From the NCBI GenBank assembly GCA_035541895.1, contig DATKMK010000119.1, forward strand, positions 62,001 through 126,000: DNA of 64,000 bases, given 5' to 3'. Position numbers and translations under genes: made by a program. The stretch's first letter is position 1. Each line of letters opens with the position of its first letter. Under the pieces are notes generated by a model. That model did no database searches. It saw only the letters and a program-made list of their open reading frames with translations, and was not told where the DNA came from. The stretch is from DATKMK01 sp035541895. Its GTDB lineage: Bacteria; Desulfobacterota; Binatia; HRBIN30; JACQVA1. Shown here one piece after another: positions 34,759 through 43,042 of the stretch.

Positions 34759-36132
34759 ATGCCGGCGCTGGAAGACAATTTGCGCAAGTTGCCGCCGCAG
34801 AGCCTCGAAGCGGAGGAAGCGGTCATCGGTGGCATCCTGCTCGAAAACAGCGCGCTCGATCGCGCCCTCGAACTGGTGCGGCCGGAGGATTTTTATCGCG
34901 AGGGGCATCGCAAGATCATGCGCGCGGTGATCGAGTTGAGCGAGCGCAGCGAGCCGATCGATTTGGTGACGCTGGCCGACGTGCTCAAGGCGCGCAACGA
35001 GCTACAGGACATCGGCGGCGCGGCGTACTTGACCGAGCTGGCCGACAAGGTTCCGACCGCCGCCAACGTTGCGTACTACGCCCGCTTGGTCAAAGAGAAA
35101 GCGATCCTGCGCAGCTTGATTCAGACCGCCACCGACATCGCGACGCGCGGCTACGAATCGCAAGCCGACGTCGAACAGTTTCTCGACGAAGCCGAACACA
35201 AGATCTTCGAGATCTCCGAGCGCAAGGTGCGCCCGACCTTCTTCCGCATCCGCGACATCATGGTCGACTCGATGCGTGCGATCGAGCAGCTCTATGAACG
35301 CAAGGAGCTTGTCACCGGCGTCCCCACCGGCTATCTCGATCTCGACAAGATCACTGCCGGCCTGCAGCCGTCCGATCTCATCATCATCGCCGGACGACCG
35401 AGCATGGGGAAGACCGCGTTCGCCCTCAACGTCGGGGCGCACGCGGCCCTGCACGCCGATACCGGGGTGGCGATCTTCTCGCTCGAAATGTCCAAGGAGC
35501 AACTCGTGCTGCGCATGCTCTGTTCCGAAGCGCGGGTTGATCAATCGAAGGTGCGAGCCGGATTCGCCGCCGATCGCGATTTCCCCAAGCTGGCGCTGGC
35601 GGCGCAGCGGTTGGCCGAGGCGCCGATCTTCATCGACGACACGCCCGCGCTCAGCGTCCTCGAGCTGCGCGCGAAAGCTCGCCGCCTCAAGCGCGAGCGC
35701 GACGCCAAGCTCGGGCTCGTGGTTGTGGATTACCTCCAGCTCATGCGCGGTCACTCGACCGACAATCGTGAACAGGAAATCTCCAGCATCTCGCGGTCGT
35801 TGAAGGCGCTGGCGAAAGAACTTAGCGTTCCCGTGATCGCTCTGTCGCAGCTCAATCGCCAGGTCGAGCAGCGCGGCAACAAGCGACCGATGATGGCGGA
35901 TCTGCGCGAGTCGGGGGCCATCGAACAAGACGCCGACGTGATTGCGTTCATCTATCGCGACGAAGTCTACAACGAAAAGAGCCCTGACGAAGGCGTGGCG
36001 GAAATCATCGTCGGCAAACAGCGCAACGGACCGACCGGGACGGTGCGTCTGGCGTTTCGTCGCGAATGCACCCGGTTCGACAATCTCGCCGAGGACGACG
36101 TGAGCTTCGGCCCAGAGGCAGAGGAGTTGTAA
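34759..36132 (+). CDS. dnaB: Replicative DNA helicase DnaB
   Basis: This 457-residue protein is a normal-length bacterial DnaB. The N-terminal domain begins PPQSLEAEEAVIGGILLENS, and the RecA-like domain has Walker A IIAGRPSMGKTAFALN near residue 215, Walker B LVVVDYLQLM near residue 320 and a terminal IIVGKQRNGPTGTVRLAFRR arginine-finger region. It unwinds DNA 5' to 3' ahead of the replication fork. No intein is present. Its TAA overlaps the ATG of the next small secreted-protein gene by one base (TAATG), which is an unusual pairing for a replication helicase. Confidence 0.97.
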   Translation: MPALEDNLRKLPPQSLEAEEAVIGGILLENSALDRALELVRPEDFYREGHRKIMRAVIELSERSEPIDLVTLADVLKARNELQDIGGAAYLTELADKVPTAANVAYYARLVKEKAILRSLIQTATDIATRGYESQADVEQFLDEAEHKIFEISERKVRPTFFRIRDIMVDSMRAIEQLYERKELVTGVPTGYLDLDKITAGLQPSDLIIIAGRPSMGKTAFALNVGAHAALHADTGVAIFSLEMSKEQLVLRMLCSEARVDQSKVRAGFAADRDFPKLALAAQRLAEAPIFIDDTPALSVLELRAKARRLKRERDAKLGLVVVDYLQLMRGHSTDNREQEISSISRSLKALAKELSVPVIALSQLNRQVEQRGNKRPMMADLRESGAIEQDADVIAFIYRDEVYNEKSPDEGVAEIIVGKQRNGPTGTVRLAFRRECTRFDNLAEDDVSFGPEAEEL

Positions 36133-36455
36133 TGCAGCGTATCCGCTGGTTCGCGTTGGCCGTACTCCTTGCCGCCCCCGCGTGGGCGGAGGAGCAAACG
36201 AAAGTCGAGCAAGGGACCTCGACGACCCACAGCAGCGCCTGCGATCTCGCCGACGCGATGGCCGCCAAGCTTGGAATCAGAAAGGATGTGTCGCGCGATC
36301 AGGCGCAGCAGACGTGCAAAATGTTGGTGCCCTCCAGCATGAACGAGAGCGACCACGCCGAGTTCATTCGTTGTTGTCTGAAGCATCTTCTCGGCGGCGA
36401 TGCCGCCGGGGCGCCGGCTGCCAAGCCGAAGAGCGAGAAGGCGCCCGGCATCTAG
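36132..36455 (+). CDS. Small secreted protein of unknown function
   Basis: This 107-residue protein has a Sec signal peptide (RIRWFALAVLLAAPAWAEE) and a mature part with four Cys: one in SSACDLADAM, one in QQTCKML, and an adjacent pair in FIRCCLKHLL. The C-terminus is Ala/Lys-rich. It probably acts in the periplasm with disulphides. No family is recognised. The ATG overlaps the dnaB stop by one base, so translation is coupled to dnaB, although a functional link is doubtful. Many homologues, if any, would have been misannotated because of the small size. Confidence 0.65.
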   Translation: MQRIRWFALAVLLAAPAWAEEQTKVEQGTSTTHSSACDLADAMAAKLGIRKDVSRDQAQQTCKMLVPSSMNESDHAEFIRCCLKHLLGGDAAGAPAAKPKSEKAPGI

Positions 36456-36479
36456 TTCCCGCCGCCGGGCGCGCGTGGT

Positions 36480-37130
36480 TCACGCGCCGCTCTTCACGAA
36501 TTCAAGGCACTCGGCGACGCGAGCGCGAATATCCGGCGTCGCCACCAGGTCGCGGATCATGGCGACCGCGTCGGCACCGGCTGCGAGCACTGCGGACATG
36601 GTGGCGCGAGTGATACCCCCGATTGCAACCAGCGGTAACCCGGTGGCCGCGCGCGCCCGGCGCACACCGTCGAGTCCTTGCACCGGGTCGGGGTTGCGCT
36701 TGCTGCTGGTGGGGAACACCGGACCGAATCCGAGGTAGTCGGCAGCGCCGGTGCGCGTCGCCTGACGCACCTGCTCCACCGAATGCGTTGAGACGCCGAT
36801 GATGGCATCGGGGCCGAGAATCCGGCGCGCATCGGCGGCCGGGAGATCGGTCTGACCCAGGTGAACGCCCGCGGCTTCGACCAGCAGGGCGATATCAGCC
36901 CGATCGTTGATGATGAGCTGAGCGCCGGCCGCGCGCGCGCGGGCTTGGATGATGCGCGCCACCTCGACGAATCGGCGAGTCGGGCCGTCTTTGATTCGAA
37001 GTTGCAGCCACGGCACGCCCGCGGCCAGCATGGCGTCGGCGATCTCGACGTGCGAGCGCTGCGGATCGCCCAGGGTGTCGATGATCGGATAGAGGCGGTG
37101 GGGAAAACGAAACGGCGGCCGGCTACTCAT
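36480..37130 (-). CDS. thiE: Thiamine-phosphate synthase
   Basis: This 216-residue TIM-barrel protein couples the thiazole and pyrimidine phosphates in thiamine synthesis. Visible are VPWLQLRIKDGPTRRF near residue 40 (usual Q-L-R-x-K), LIINDRADIALLVEAAGVHL, GVSTHSVEQVRQA, YLGFGPVFPTSSKRNPDP and VAIGGIT near residue 170, all conserved phosphate- and Mg-binding elements. Its start overlaps the end of the NtrC-type gene by 8 bp on the same strand. No other thiamine genes are nearby. Family length and motifs are standard. Confidence 0.94.
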   Translation of the reverse strand: MSSRPPFRFPHRLYPIIDTLGDPQRSHVEIADAMLAAGVPWLQLRIKDGPTRRFVEVARIIQARARAAGAQLIINDRADIALLVEAAGVHLGQTDLPAADARRILGPDAIIGVSTHSVEQVRQATRTGAADYLGFGPVFPTSSKRNPDPVQGLDGVRRARAATGLPLVAIGGITRATMSAVLAAGADAVAMIRDLVATPDIRARVAECLEFVKSGA

Positions 37131-38574
37131 GGGCGCTGCGCCGCTTGATGTCGATCTTCAAGTCGGTGATCTTCTTCCGCAGCGTATTGCGATTGATGCC
37201 GAGCATCGCGGCGGCCTTGAGTTGATTGCCGTGCGCGCGTTCGAGCACGAGTTCGATCAGCGGACGCTCGACGCGTCCCAAGATCAGCGAATACAAGTCG
37301 GTCAGCTCGACGGTTCGCGTTTGGCGGAAGTATTCGGCGAGCTTGTGGCGGACGATGTCTTCCAGCGACAAGTTGTCGTAGCTCGGCACCGGCGCGGTTC
37401 CGGCGGCCAGCGCGAGATCGTGCGGCATGATCGTCGGGCCCGGTGCCAACACGGCCGCGCGCACGAGCGTGTTCTCGAGTTCGCGGACATTGCCGGGCCA
37501 ATGATGGTGCACCAGAATCTGCTGGGCGTCGTTCGATACGCCGGTGATGCTGGTGCCGAGTTCGCGGTTGACCTTGTCGATGAAGAACGTGATCAACTCG
37601 GGGATGTCTTCGCGACGCTCGCGCAACGGTGGCACCAAGATGGGCACGACATTGAGGCGGAAATAGAGATCTTCGCGAAAGCGCCCCTGCTTGATGGCGC
37701 GCTCGAGGTCCTGATTGGTCGCCGAGATGATCCGGCAATCGATCTTGAGGACGTCGCGTCCGCCGACGCGCGTCAGTTCCTTCTCTTGGAGCACCCGCAG
37801 CAGTTTCGCTTGCAGTTCCAGGGGCATGTCGCCGATCTCGTCGAGAAACAACGTCCCGCCTTGGGCAACCTCGAATTTTCCCGGACGCTGCTCGAAGGCC
37901 CCGGTGAAGGCGCCCCGCTCATGGCCGAACAATTCGCTCTCCAACAATTCGCGCGGGATCGCCGAGCAATTGAGCGCGATGAACGGGCCGCTCCATCGCG
38001 GCGAGTGATAGTGCACCGCTTTGGCGATCAGTTCCTTCCCGGTGCCGCTCTCGCCTTGCACCAGCACGGTGGCGTCGGTCGGTGCGACGCGGCCGATGGT
38101 CTTGTAGATGTCCAACATCGTCGGCGTCTTGCCGATGATCTCGACGCCCAACTCGAAACGCCGGCGCATCTCTTGATTGAGTCGGGTCAAGTCGCTCGAC
38201 AGCCGGCGCATTTCGAGAGCGCGGGTGACCAACGCGCGCACCTCGACCAAGTCGAACGGCTTGGTCACGTAGTCGTAGGCGCCCCGCTTCATCGCCTCGA
38301 TCGCGTTGGCCATGGTGTTCTGTGCGGTCATGATGATGATCGGGCAGGTGACGGTGGCCTCGCGTGCGCGCTTGAGCAATTCCAGCCCGTCGACATCGGG
38401 CATGCGAATGTCGACGAACGCCAGTTCGAACGTCCCGCTCGTCAGCTCACGCAAGGCCGCGCCGCCGTCGCTGACGCATACGACGGTGTAGCCGTCTGAG
38501 GTGAACGCGTCGTTGAGAACGAATCGGATCGACTCTTCGTCGTCCGCGACCAAGATCCTGGCGGCCGAATCCAT
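37123..38574 (-). CDS. NtrC-type sigma54-dependent response regulator
   Basis: This 483-residue protein has three parts: a receiver domain (residues 1-120, with LAFVDIRMPDVDG holding the phospho-acceptor Asp), a sigma54-activating AAA+ domain (GESGTGKELIAKAVHYHSPR near residue 170, the GAFTGA loop, FLDEIGDMPLELQAKLLRVL), and a Fis-type helix-turn-helix (LKAAAMLGINRNTLRKKITD) at the end. It is expected to bind upstream sites and drive sigma54 promoters after phosphorylation by the adjacent PAS histidine kinase, whose stop overlaps this start. The targets are not identifiable here. It resembles NtrC in length and order, but nitrogen control is not proven. Confidence 0.94.
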   Translation of the reverse strand: MDSAARILVADDEESIRFVLNDAFTSDGYTVVCVSDGGAALRELTSGTFELAFVDIRMPDVDGLELLKRAREATVTCPIIIMTAQNTMANAIEAMKRGAYDYVTKPFDLVEVRALVTRALEMRRLSSDLTRLNQEMRRRFELGVEIIGKTPTMLDIYKTIGRVAPTDATVLVQGESGTGKELIAKAVHYHSPRWSGPFIALNCSAIPRELLESELFGHERGAFTGAFEQRPGKFEVAQGGTLFLDEIGDMPLELQAKLLRVLQEKELTRVGGRDVLKIDCRIISATNQDLERAIKQGRFREDLYFRLNVVPILVPPLRERREDIPELITFFIDKVNRELGTSITGVSNDAQQILVHHHWPGNVRELENTLVRAAVLAPGPTIMPHDLALAAGTAPVPSYDNLSLEDIVRHKLAEYFRQTRTVELTDLYSLILGRVERPLIELVLERAHGNQLKAAAMLGINRNTLRKKITDLKIDIKRRSAHE

Positions 38575-39734
38575 CAGTGCGCGAGTGGCAAATTGATCGT
38601 GGACACCGCGCCGCCGCGGGCGCGGTTGTGCAAGCGGATGGCCCCGCCGTGCGCGGTCACAATGCGCTGGCAGATCGCCAGACCCAAGCCGGTGCCGCGT
38701 GATTTGGTGGTGTAAAACGGCTCGAACAGCCGCTCGCTCGCGGCGGGATCGAGTCCTGATCCGGTGTCGCAGATCTCGATGCGGAGAAATTTGCCGCTGC
38801 CGTCGCCGCGACGGACGAGATGAAAGTCGGTTTCCATGCGCGTGACGATCGTCAACACGTGACCGTTGGCACTGGCGAGCCCGCGCATCGCCTCGATCGC
38901 GTTCTTGATGAGATTCAACAACACCTGCGTGAGCTGCGGCGCGTCGCCGCGAGTTTCCGGCAAGCTCGGGTCGAACTCCGTTCGCAACGCGATGCCAACG
39001 CCCTGCAACTCCGGCTGGACCACCTCGATCACGTCTTGAATCACCCGATGAATGTTGAGCGGCGTCAGCGCCGGCGGACGCGGCGCGCCCGCCATCAGCA
39101 ACTCGTCGACCAGGCGGCTGAGGCGGTTGGCTTCGCGCACGATCACGGTGGTGTACTCGTTGACTTCAGATCGGTCGCCAAGTTTCAACGCCAGTAGTTG
39201 CGCCGCGCCTTTGATGCCGCCGAGCGGATTCTTGATCTCGTGCGCGAGCCCGGCGACCAGAGTACCAAGATGTGCGAGCCGTTCGGCGCGGCGCGCATCT
39301 TCTTCGAGCGTGCGCTGATAGCTCAAGTGGTGAATGGTGAGGACGGCTCCGCGAATGCCGCCGCGAAGGTTGTCCCAAACCGCGGACGTCTGCAATCGCA
39401 AGGGAATGGTTCGCGGGCCGCGGAGGGCGAGTTCTTCGGTGCGCGCCTGGGTTTGGCCCGTGGTGAGGGTCCGGCGCACCATCTCCGGCACCGCCGGCAT
39501 CAGCGGAAACAACTCGTCGCACGCGCGTCCGACAACTTGCGCACTCGGGCGGCCGACGAGTTGTTCCGCCGCGGGGTTGAAGAGCGTGATGATCTCGTTG
39601 GTGTCGATCAAGATCACGGCATCGCCGAGGCTGTTGAGCACACTGTCCCACGCCGCCGGAGTTGATCTGGGTGCCGCCGATGCCGCACCACGCCGCACGA
39701 CCCGCGGTCGCTTGCGTGAATTCGTACTGGGCAT
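38574..39734 (-). CDS. NtrB-like PAS histidine kinase
   Basis: This 386-residue cytoplasmic kinase has a PAS domain (ALNSLGDAV-type start, LFNPAAEQLVGRPSAQVVGR), a phospho-acceptor helix VAGLAHEIKNPLGGIKGAAQ with the His near residue 170, and an ATPase domain with the N box LLNLIKNAIEAM, the G1 region CDTGSGLDPA and GTGLGLAICQRIVTAHGG. No membrane segments are seen. It overlaps the NtrC-type gene (TGATG), so the two form a two-component pair. Like NtrB it may sense a cytoplasmic signal through PAS or partner proteins, but no PII gene is adjacent. It is divergent from moeA. Confidence 0.92.
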   Translation of the reverse strand: MPSTNSRKRPRVVRRGAASAAPRSTPAAWDSVLNSLGDAVILIDTNEIITLFNPAAEQLVGRPSAQVVGRACDELFPLMPAVPEMVRRTLTTGQTQARTEELALRGPRTIPLRLQTSAVWDNLRGGIRGAVLTIHHLSYQRTLEEDARRAERLAHLGTLVAGLAHEIKNPLGGIKGAAQLLALKLGDRSEVNEYTTVIVREANRLSRLVDELLMAGAPRPPALTPLNIHRVIQDVIEVVQPELQGVGIALRTEFDPSLPETRGDAPQLTQVLLNLIKNAIEAMRGLASANGHVLTIVTRMETDFHLVRRGDGSGKFLRIEICDTGSGLDPAASERLFEPFYTTKSRGTGLGLAICQRIVTAHGGAIRLHNRARGGAVSTINLPLAH

Positions 39735-39881
39735 TCAGCGGTCTACGTTAGCGCGTTGCGTCGAAGGTGCCAAGCCGACGCCCGCGCTAATCCGACCATG
39801 TCGGGCGCTAATGCGCGAGCAGCGCGGCACTTCGGCTCGCCGGCTGGCTTGAACGCGGCGCAGGGTGGTACAGTTGGCGCC

Positions 39882-41114
39882 GTGATCAGCGTCCACGAAG
39901 CCCTCGATGCGGTGCGCACGGCGGTGCCGCGTCTCGGTTCGGAACAGGTCGTGTTGCCGGCGGCCCATCGGCGGGTGTTGGCCGAGTCGGTTGCGGCGAC
40001 GCGCGATGTCCCCCCGTTCCGCAACTCTGCAATGGATGGCTACGCGGTCCGAACCGTCGACACGCGGCAGGCCGGTCCGAGTGCGCCAGTGGCGCTGCGC
40101 ATCCTCGAAACCATCGCCGCCGGCTCGATGCCACAGCAGGCAGTCGTCAGCGGAACGGCCGCGAAGATCATGACCGGCTCGCCGGTTCCCGATGGAGCCG
40201 ACGCGGTGGTGCGGTTGGAAGACACCGAGGGACACGACGGGGTCGTGCACGTTCGCGTCGCCGTCGCGCCCGGCGCCAACGTACGCGAGGCGGGCGAAGA
40301 CCTACGTACGGGCGAGACGGCGCTCGGCGCCGGTCGATTGCTGCGTCCAGCCGATATCGGCCTGCTGGCATCGCTGGGTATTGCCGTGGTTCACGTCGCA
40401 CGCCGACCGCGGGTCGCGATCGTGGCGACCGGCGATGAATTGGTCGACCTCGGCGAACCGCTCGGACCGGGGCAGATCGTCAACAGCAACGCGTACACGC
40501 TCGCCGCTGCAGTCGAGGAGGTCGGCGCAATTCCGGTGATTCTCGGAATCGTGCGCGACCAACCCGACCGCATCCGTGCCGCGTTTACCGAGGCGTTCAC
40601 GGCCGACGTGGTGTTGTCGACCGGCGGCGTCTCGGTCGGCAGTTTCGACTTCGTGCGCCGCACGCTTGCCGAACTCGGTTACCAGGAGCGTTTCTGGAAG
40701 GTTGCACAGAAGCCCGGCAAGCCGCTTACCTTCGGCCTCCGCGATCGGACCCCCGTCTTCGGTTTGCCGGGCAACCCGGTGTCGTCGCTCGTCTGCTTCT
40801 ATCTCTACGTCGCGCCGGCACTGCGCGCGATGATGGGCACGGATCGAATCTATCCGCCGACCGTCGCGGCGCGAACGGATGAACCCGTGAAAACCTCGGC
40901 GGGCTTCACCGAGTTCGTTCGCTGCATCGTCGAATCGCGCGACTCGGGATACCGCGTTCGACCCACCGGCTCGCAAAGTTCGGGCGTGCTGCGCTCGCTC
41001 TCGATCGGCGATGGCTTGCTGATCGCACCGCCCGGGCAGGCTTCGATTGCAGCCGGAACTCCGGTGCGTGTGATTCTGCTCGGCAGCGACAGCACGGGCG
41101 ACCCGCCGTTTTGA
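39882..41114 (+). CDS. moeA: Molybdopterin molybdenumtransferase MoeA
   Basis: This 410-residue protein has the MoeA domain order: an N-terminal segment with PPFRNSAMDGYAVR near residue 50, IMTGSPVPDGADAVVRLEDT, IVATGDELVDLGEPLGPGQI near residue 180, the GGVSVGSFDFVR turn near residue 250, and FGLPGNPVSSLVCF near residue 290. It inserts molybdate into adenylated molybdopterin for molybdoenzymes. GTG at 39882 gives the normal family length; the open frame extends back to 39756 but lacks family sequence there. It is followed after 19 bp by ispF, with which it is probably cotranscribed. Confidence 0.93.
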   Translation: MISVHEALDAVRTAVPRLGSEQVVLPAAHRRVLAESVAATRDVPPFRNSAMDGYAVRTVDTRQAGPSAPVALRILETIAAGSMPQQAVVSGTAAKIMTGSPVPDGADAVVRLEDTEGHDGVVHVRVAVAPGANVREAGEDLRTGETALGAGRLLRPADIGLLASLGIAVVHVARRPRVAIVATGDELVDLGEPLGPGQIVNSNAYTLAAAVEEVGAIPVILGIVRDQPDRIRAAFTEAFTADVVLSTGGVSVGSFDFVRRTLAELGYQERFWKVAQKPGKPLTFGLRDRTPVFGLPGNPVSSLVCFYLYVAPALRAMMGTDRIYPPTVAARTDEPVKTSAGFTEFVRCIVESRDSGYRVRPTGSQSSGVLRSLSIGDGLLIAPPGQASIAAGTPVRVILLGSDSTGDPPF

Positions 41115-41133
41115 TCGCTGCGCGAGAGATCCG

Positions 41134-41607
41134 ATGCGCATCGGCCACGGGTTCGACATTCACCGACTGGTTGAGGGACGACCGCTCCGACTCGGCGGCG
41201 TTGTGATTCCGTTCGACTACGGGTTACTCGGTCACTCCGACGGTGACGTGGTGCTGCACGCGGTTGCCGACGCGCTGCTGGGCGCCCTCGCCGATGGGGA
41301 CCTCGGCACGCATTTTCCGGACACCGATCCGCGCTACAAGGACCGCGACAGTGCCGAGCTGTTGAGCACAGTGATGCAACGAGTGCGAGCGCGCCGGCAT
41401 ACGGTGCACAATCTGGACATCACCATTCACGCCGAGCGGCCCAAGCTCGCGCCTCACGTTGAGGCCATGCGCGCGCGCTTGGCGGAGCTGCTGGCGATCG
41501 GCGTTGATCGGGTGAGCGTCAAAGCCAAGACCATGGAAGGCCTCGACGCCGTCGGCCGCGGCGAAGCTATCGGTGCCACGGCGGTCGTTCTGGTCGAACC
41601 CGTGTGA
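41134..41607 (+). CDS. ispF: 2-C-methyl-D-erythritol 2,4-cyclodiphosphate synthase
   Basis: This 157-residue protein is standard IspF of the MEP isoprenoid pathway. Metal and substrate residues lie in RIGHGFDIHRLVEGRPLRLG (Asp and His near residues 8-10) and GHSDGDVVLHAVADALLGAL (His near residue 42), and the C-terminus carries VSVKAKTMEGLDAVGRGEAI. It cyclises CDP-ME-2-phosphate to MEcPP in the cytoplasm. The MEP enzyme Dxr is encoded elsewhere in the window at 54.2-55.4 kb. It lies 19 bp after moeA. Confidence 0.96.
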   Translation: MRIGHGFDIHRLVEGRPLRLGGVVIPFDYGLLGHSDGDVVLHAVADALLGALADGDLGTHFPDTDPRYKDRDSAELLSTVMQRVRARRHTVHNLDITIHAERPKLAPHVEAMRARLAELLAIGVDRVSVKAKTMEGLDAVGRGEAIGATAVVLVEPV

Positions 41608-41673
41608 TCGTGATCGCGGCGTCAGCAGTTCACCAGCGATAGTGTTCGCCGAACGTTCGCGTGGGTCGACTCA

Positions 41674-43005
41674 GTGCGCATCGTCATATTGATCGTCTTG
41701 ATTGCGAGCCCGACCTGCTTGGCTGTGCCCGTCGGCGCTGAGCGGTCACGACGGCCGCTCACTGATGCCGACGCGGACACCGGCAAATCGATCTATGTGC
41801 GCGAATGCAGCAGTTGCCACGGCGAGCTGGGCGACGGCGCGGGGCCGGCGTCCGAGTATCTCGACCCGCGGCCGCGCGACTTCACGCGCGAGCGATTCAG
41901 ATTGCGCAGCACTGTGTCGGGCGTGCCGCCGGCGACCGCGGATATCGTGCGCACGATCGCGCGCGGGATTCCCGGCACCGCCATGCCCGCCTTCGACGTT
42001 CTCGCGCGTGCGGAACAGCAGCAGGTTGCGGCCTACGTGCTCAAACTAGCCGGTCTGTTGCACGAGCCTGAGCCGGCGACAGTGAAGATCGCCGCGCCGC
42101 CGCCCGCCAACGCCGGCTCGGTCGAGAAGGGTAAACAGATTTACGCCGATTCCGGCTGTCCGGCGTGTCACGGCGTGAGCGGCGGCGGCGACGGATCGTC
42201 CGCCGCTCAGTTGAAGGACGATCGCGGCCGCGCAATCAAGGCCCGCGACTTCACGCGCGGCGTCTACCGGGGAGGGAGTACGCGCGAAGATGTCTATACG
42301 CGTCTGGTGACCGGCATGGACGGTACGCCGATGGCGGAATATCGGGAGGCCATCGATCCGCCGGAGCTGTGGGCGCTGACCGACTACGTGCTCTCGCTCC
42401 GGCAACCCGCGATGCCGCTCCGCACGGCGAGCGAGGTGATCGCGAAATATGGCTGCCGCGGATGCCACATCTTGGATGACGGCAGCGGCGGTCTGGTTGG
42501 TCCCGATCTACGGGCTTCCGCGCAAAAGTTGCTTCCACGATGGACCCGCGAGTTTCTCGCGGCGCCGCGCAAGTTCGGGCACATCTATCCCGCCAATCTC
42601 TGGCGCATGCCGAATGTCAAGCTGTCGGCCGAGGAAGTTGAGATCGTCACCGCCTATCTGGCGGCGCTCGGTGGGCGCGCGCCGTCGCCAGGCAGTGCTC
42701 CCGACACAAGTCGATTCGGCGCCGAGCAGATCCTCGAAGGCCAGCGCATCTTCGGATCATTTTGCAGACCCTGTCACAGTTTCGGCTCGGCCGGCGCGAC
42801 AGCGACGCGCAATCGTCAAGGTCCCGACTTGACCCACGTCGCCGAGCGCATCGACTACGAGTGGGCGCGGACGTGGCTTCGCAAACCTCAGCACTTCAGC
42901 TTCAAGACGACGAACGGCACCGTCTCTTTTACCGAGGAGCAAACCGATGCGGTGCAGATGTTTGTCTGGAAGACGTCCGACCGCGCGACGACTGCGCGTC
43001 ACTGA
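41674..43005 (+). CDS. Four-haem c-type cytochrome
   Basis: This 443-residue protein has a signal peptide at the N-terminus (VILIVLIASPTCLAVPVGAE) and four CXXCH haem-binding sites: CSSCH near residue 46, CPACH near 160, CRGCH near 267 and CRPCH near 367. The spacing suggests four class I cytochrome c domains in one chain. Late methionines such as MPNVK and MPAFDV may act as axial ligands. It probably works as a periplasmic electron carrier or as a module of an oxidoreductase or oxidase. GTG at 41674 was used; no strong ribosome-binding site was seen. No partner reductase is adjacent, so its redox partner is unknown. Confidence 0.86.
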   Translation: MRIVILIVLIASPTCLAVPVGAERSRRPLTDADADTGKSIYVRECSSCHGELGDGAGPASEYLDPRPRDFTRERFRLRSTVSGVPPATADIVRTIARGIPGTAMPAFDVLARAEQQQVAAYVLKLAGLLHEPEPATVKIAAPPPANAGSVEKGKQIYADSGCPACHGVSGGGDGSSAAQLKDDRGRAIKARDFTRGVYRGGSTREDVYTRLVTGMDGTPMAEYREAIDPPELWALTDYVLSLRQPAMPLRTASEVIAKYGCRGCHILDDGSGGLVGPDLRASAQKLLPRWTREFLAAPRKFGHIYPANLWRMPNVKLSAEEVEIVTAYLAALGGRAPSPGSAPDTSRFGAEQILEGQRIFGSFCRPCHSFGSAGATATRNRQGPDLTHVAERIDYEWARTWLRKPQHFSFKTTNGTVSFTEEQTDAVQMFVWKTSDRATTARH

Positions 43006-43042
43006 TCCACGACAACCAATCGCGCGCGCGCCTCGAACTGAC

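Noticed and set aside
37129..38499. Long plus-strand open frame opposite the NtrC-type gene
   Set aside because: The minus strand has receiver, AAA+ and Fis motifs in the right order; this frame has none.
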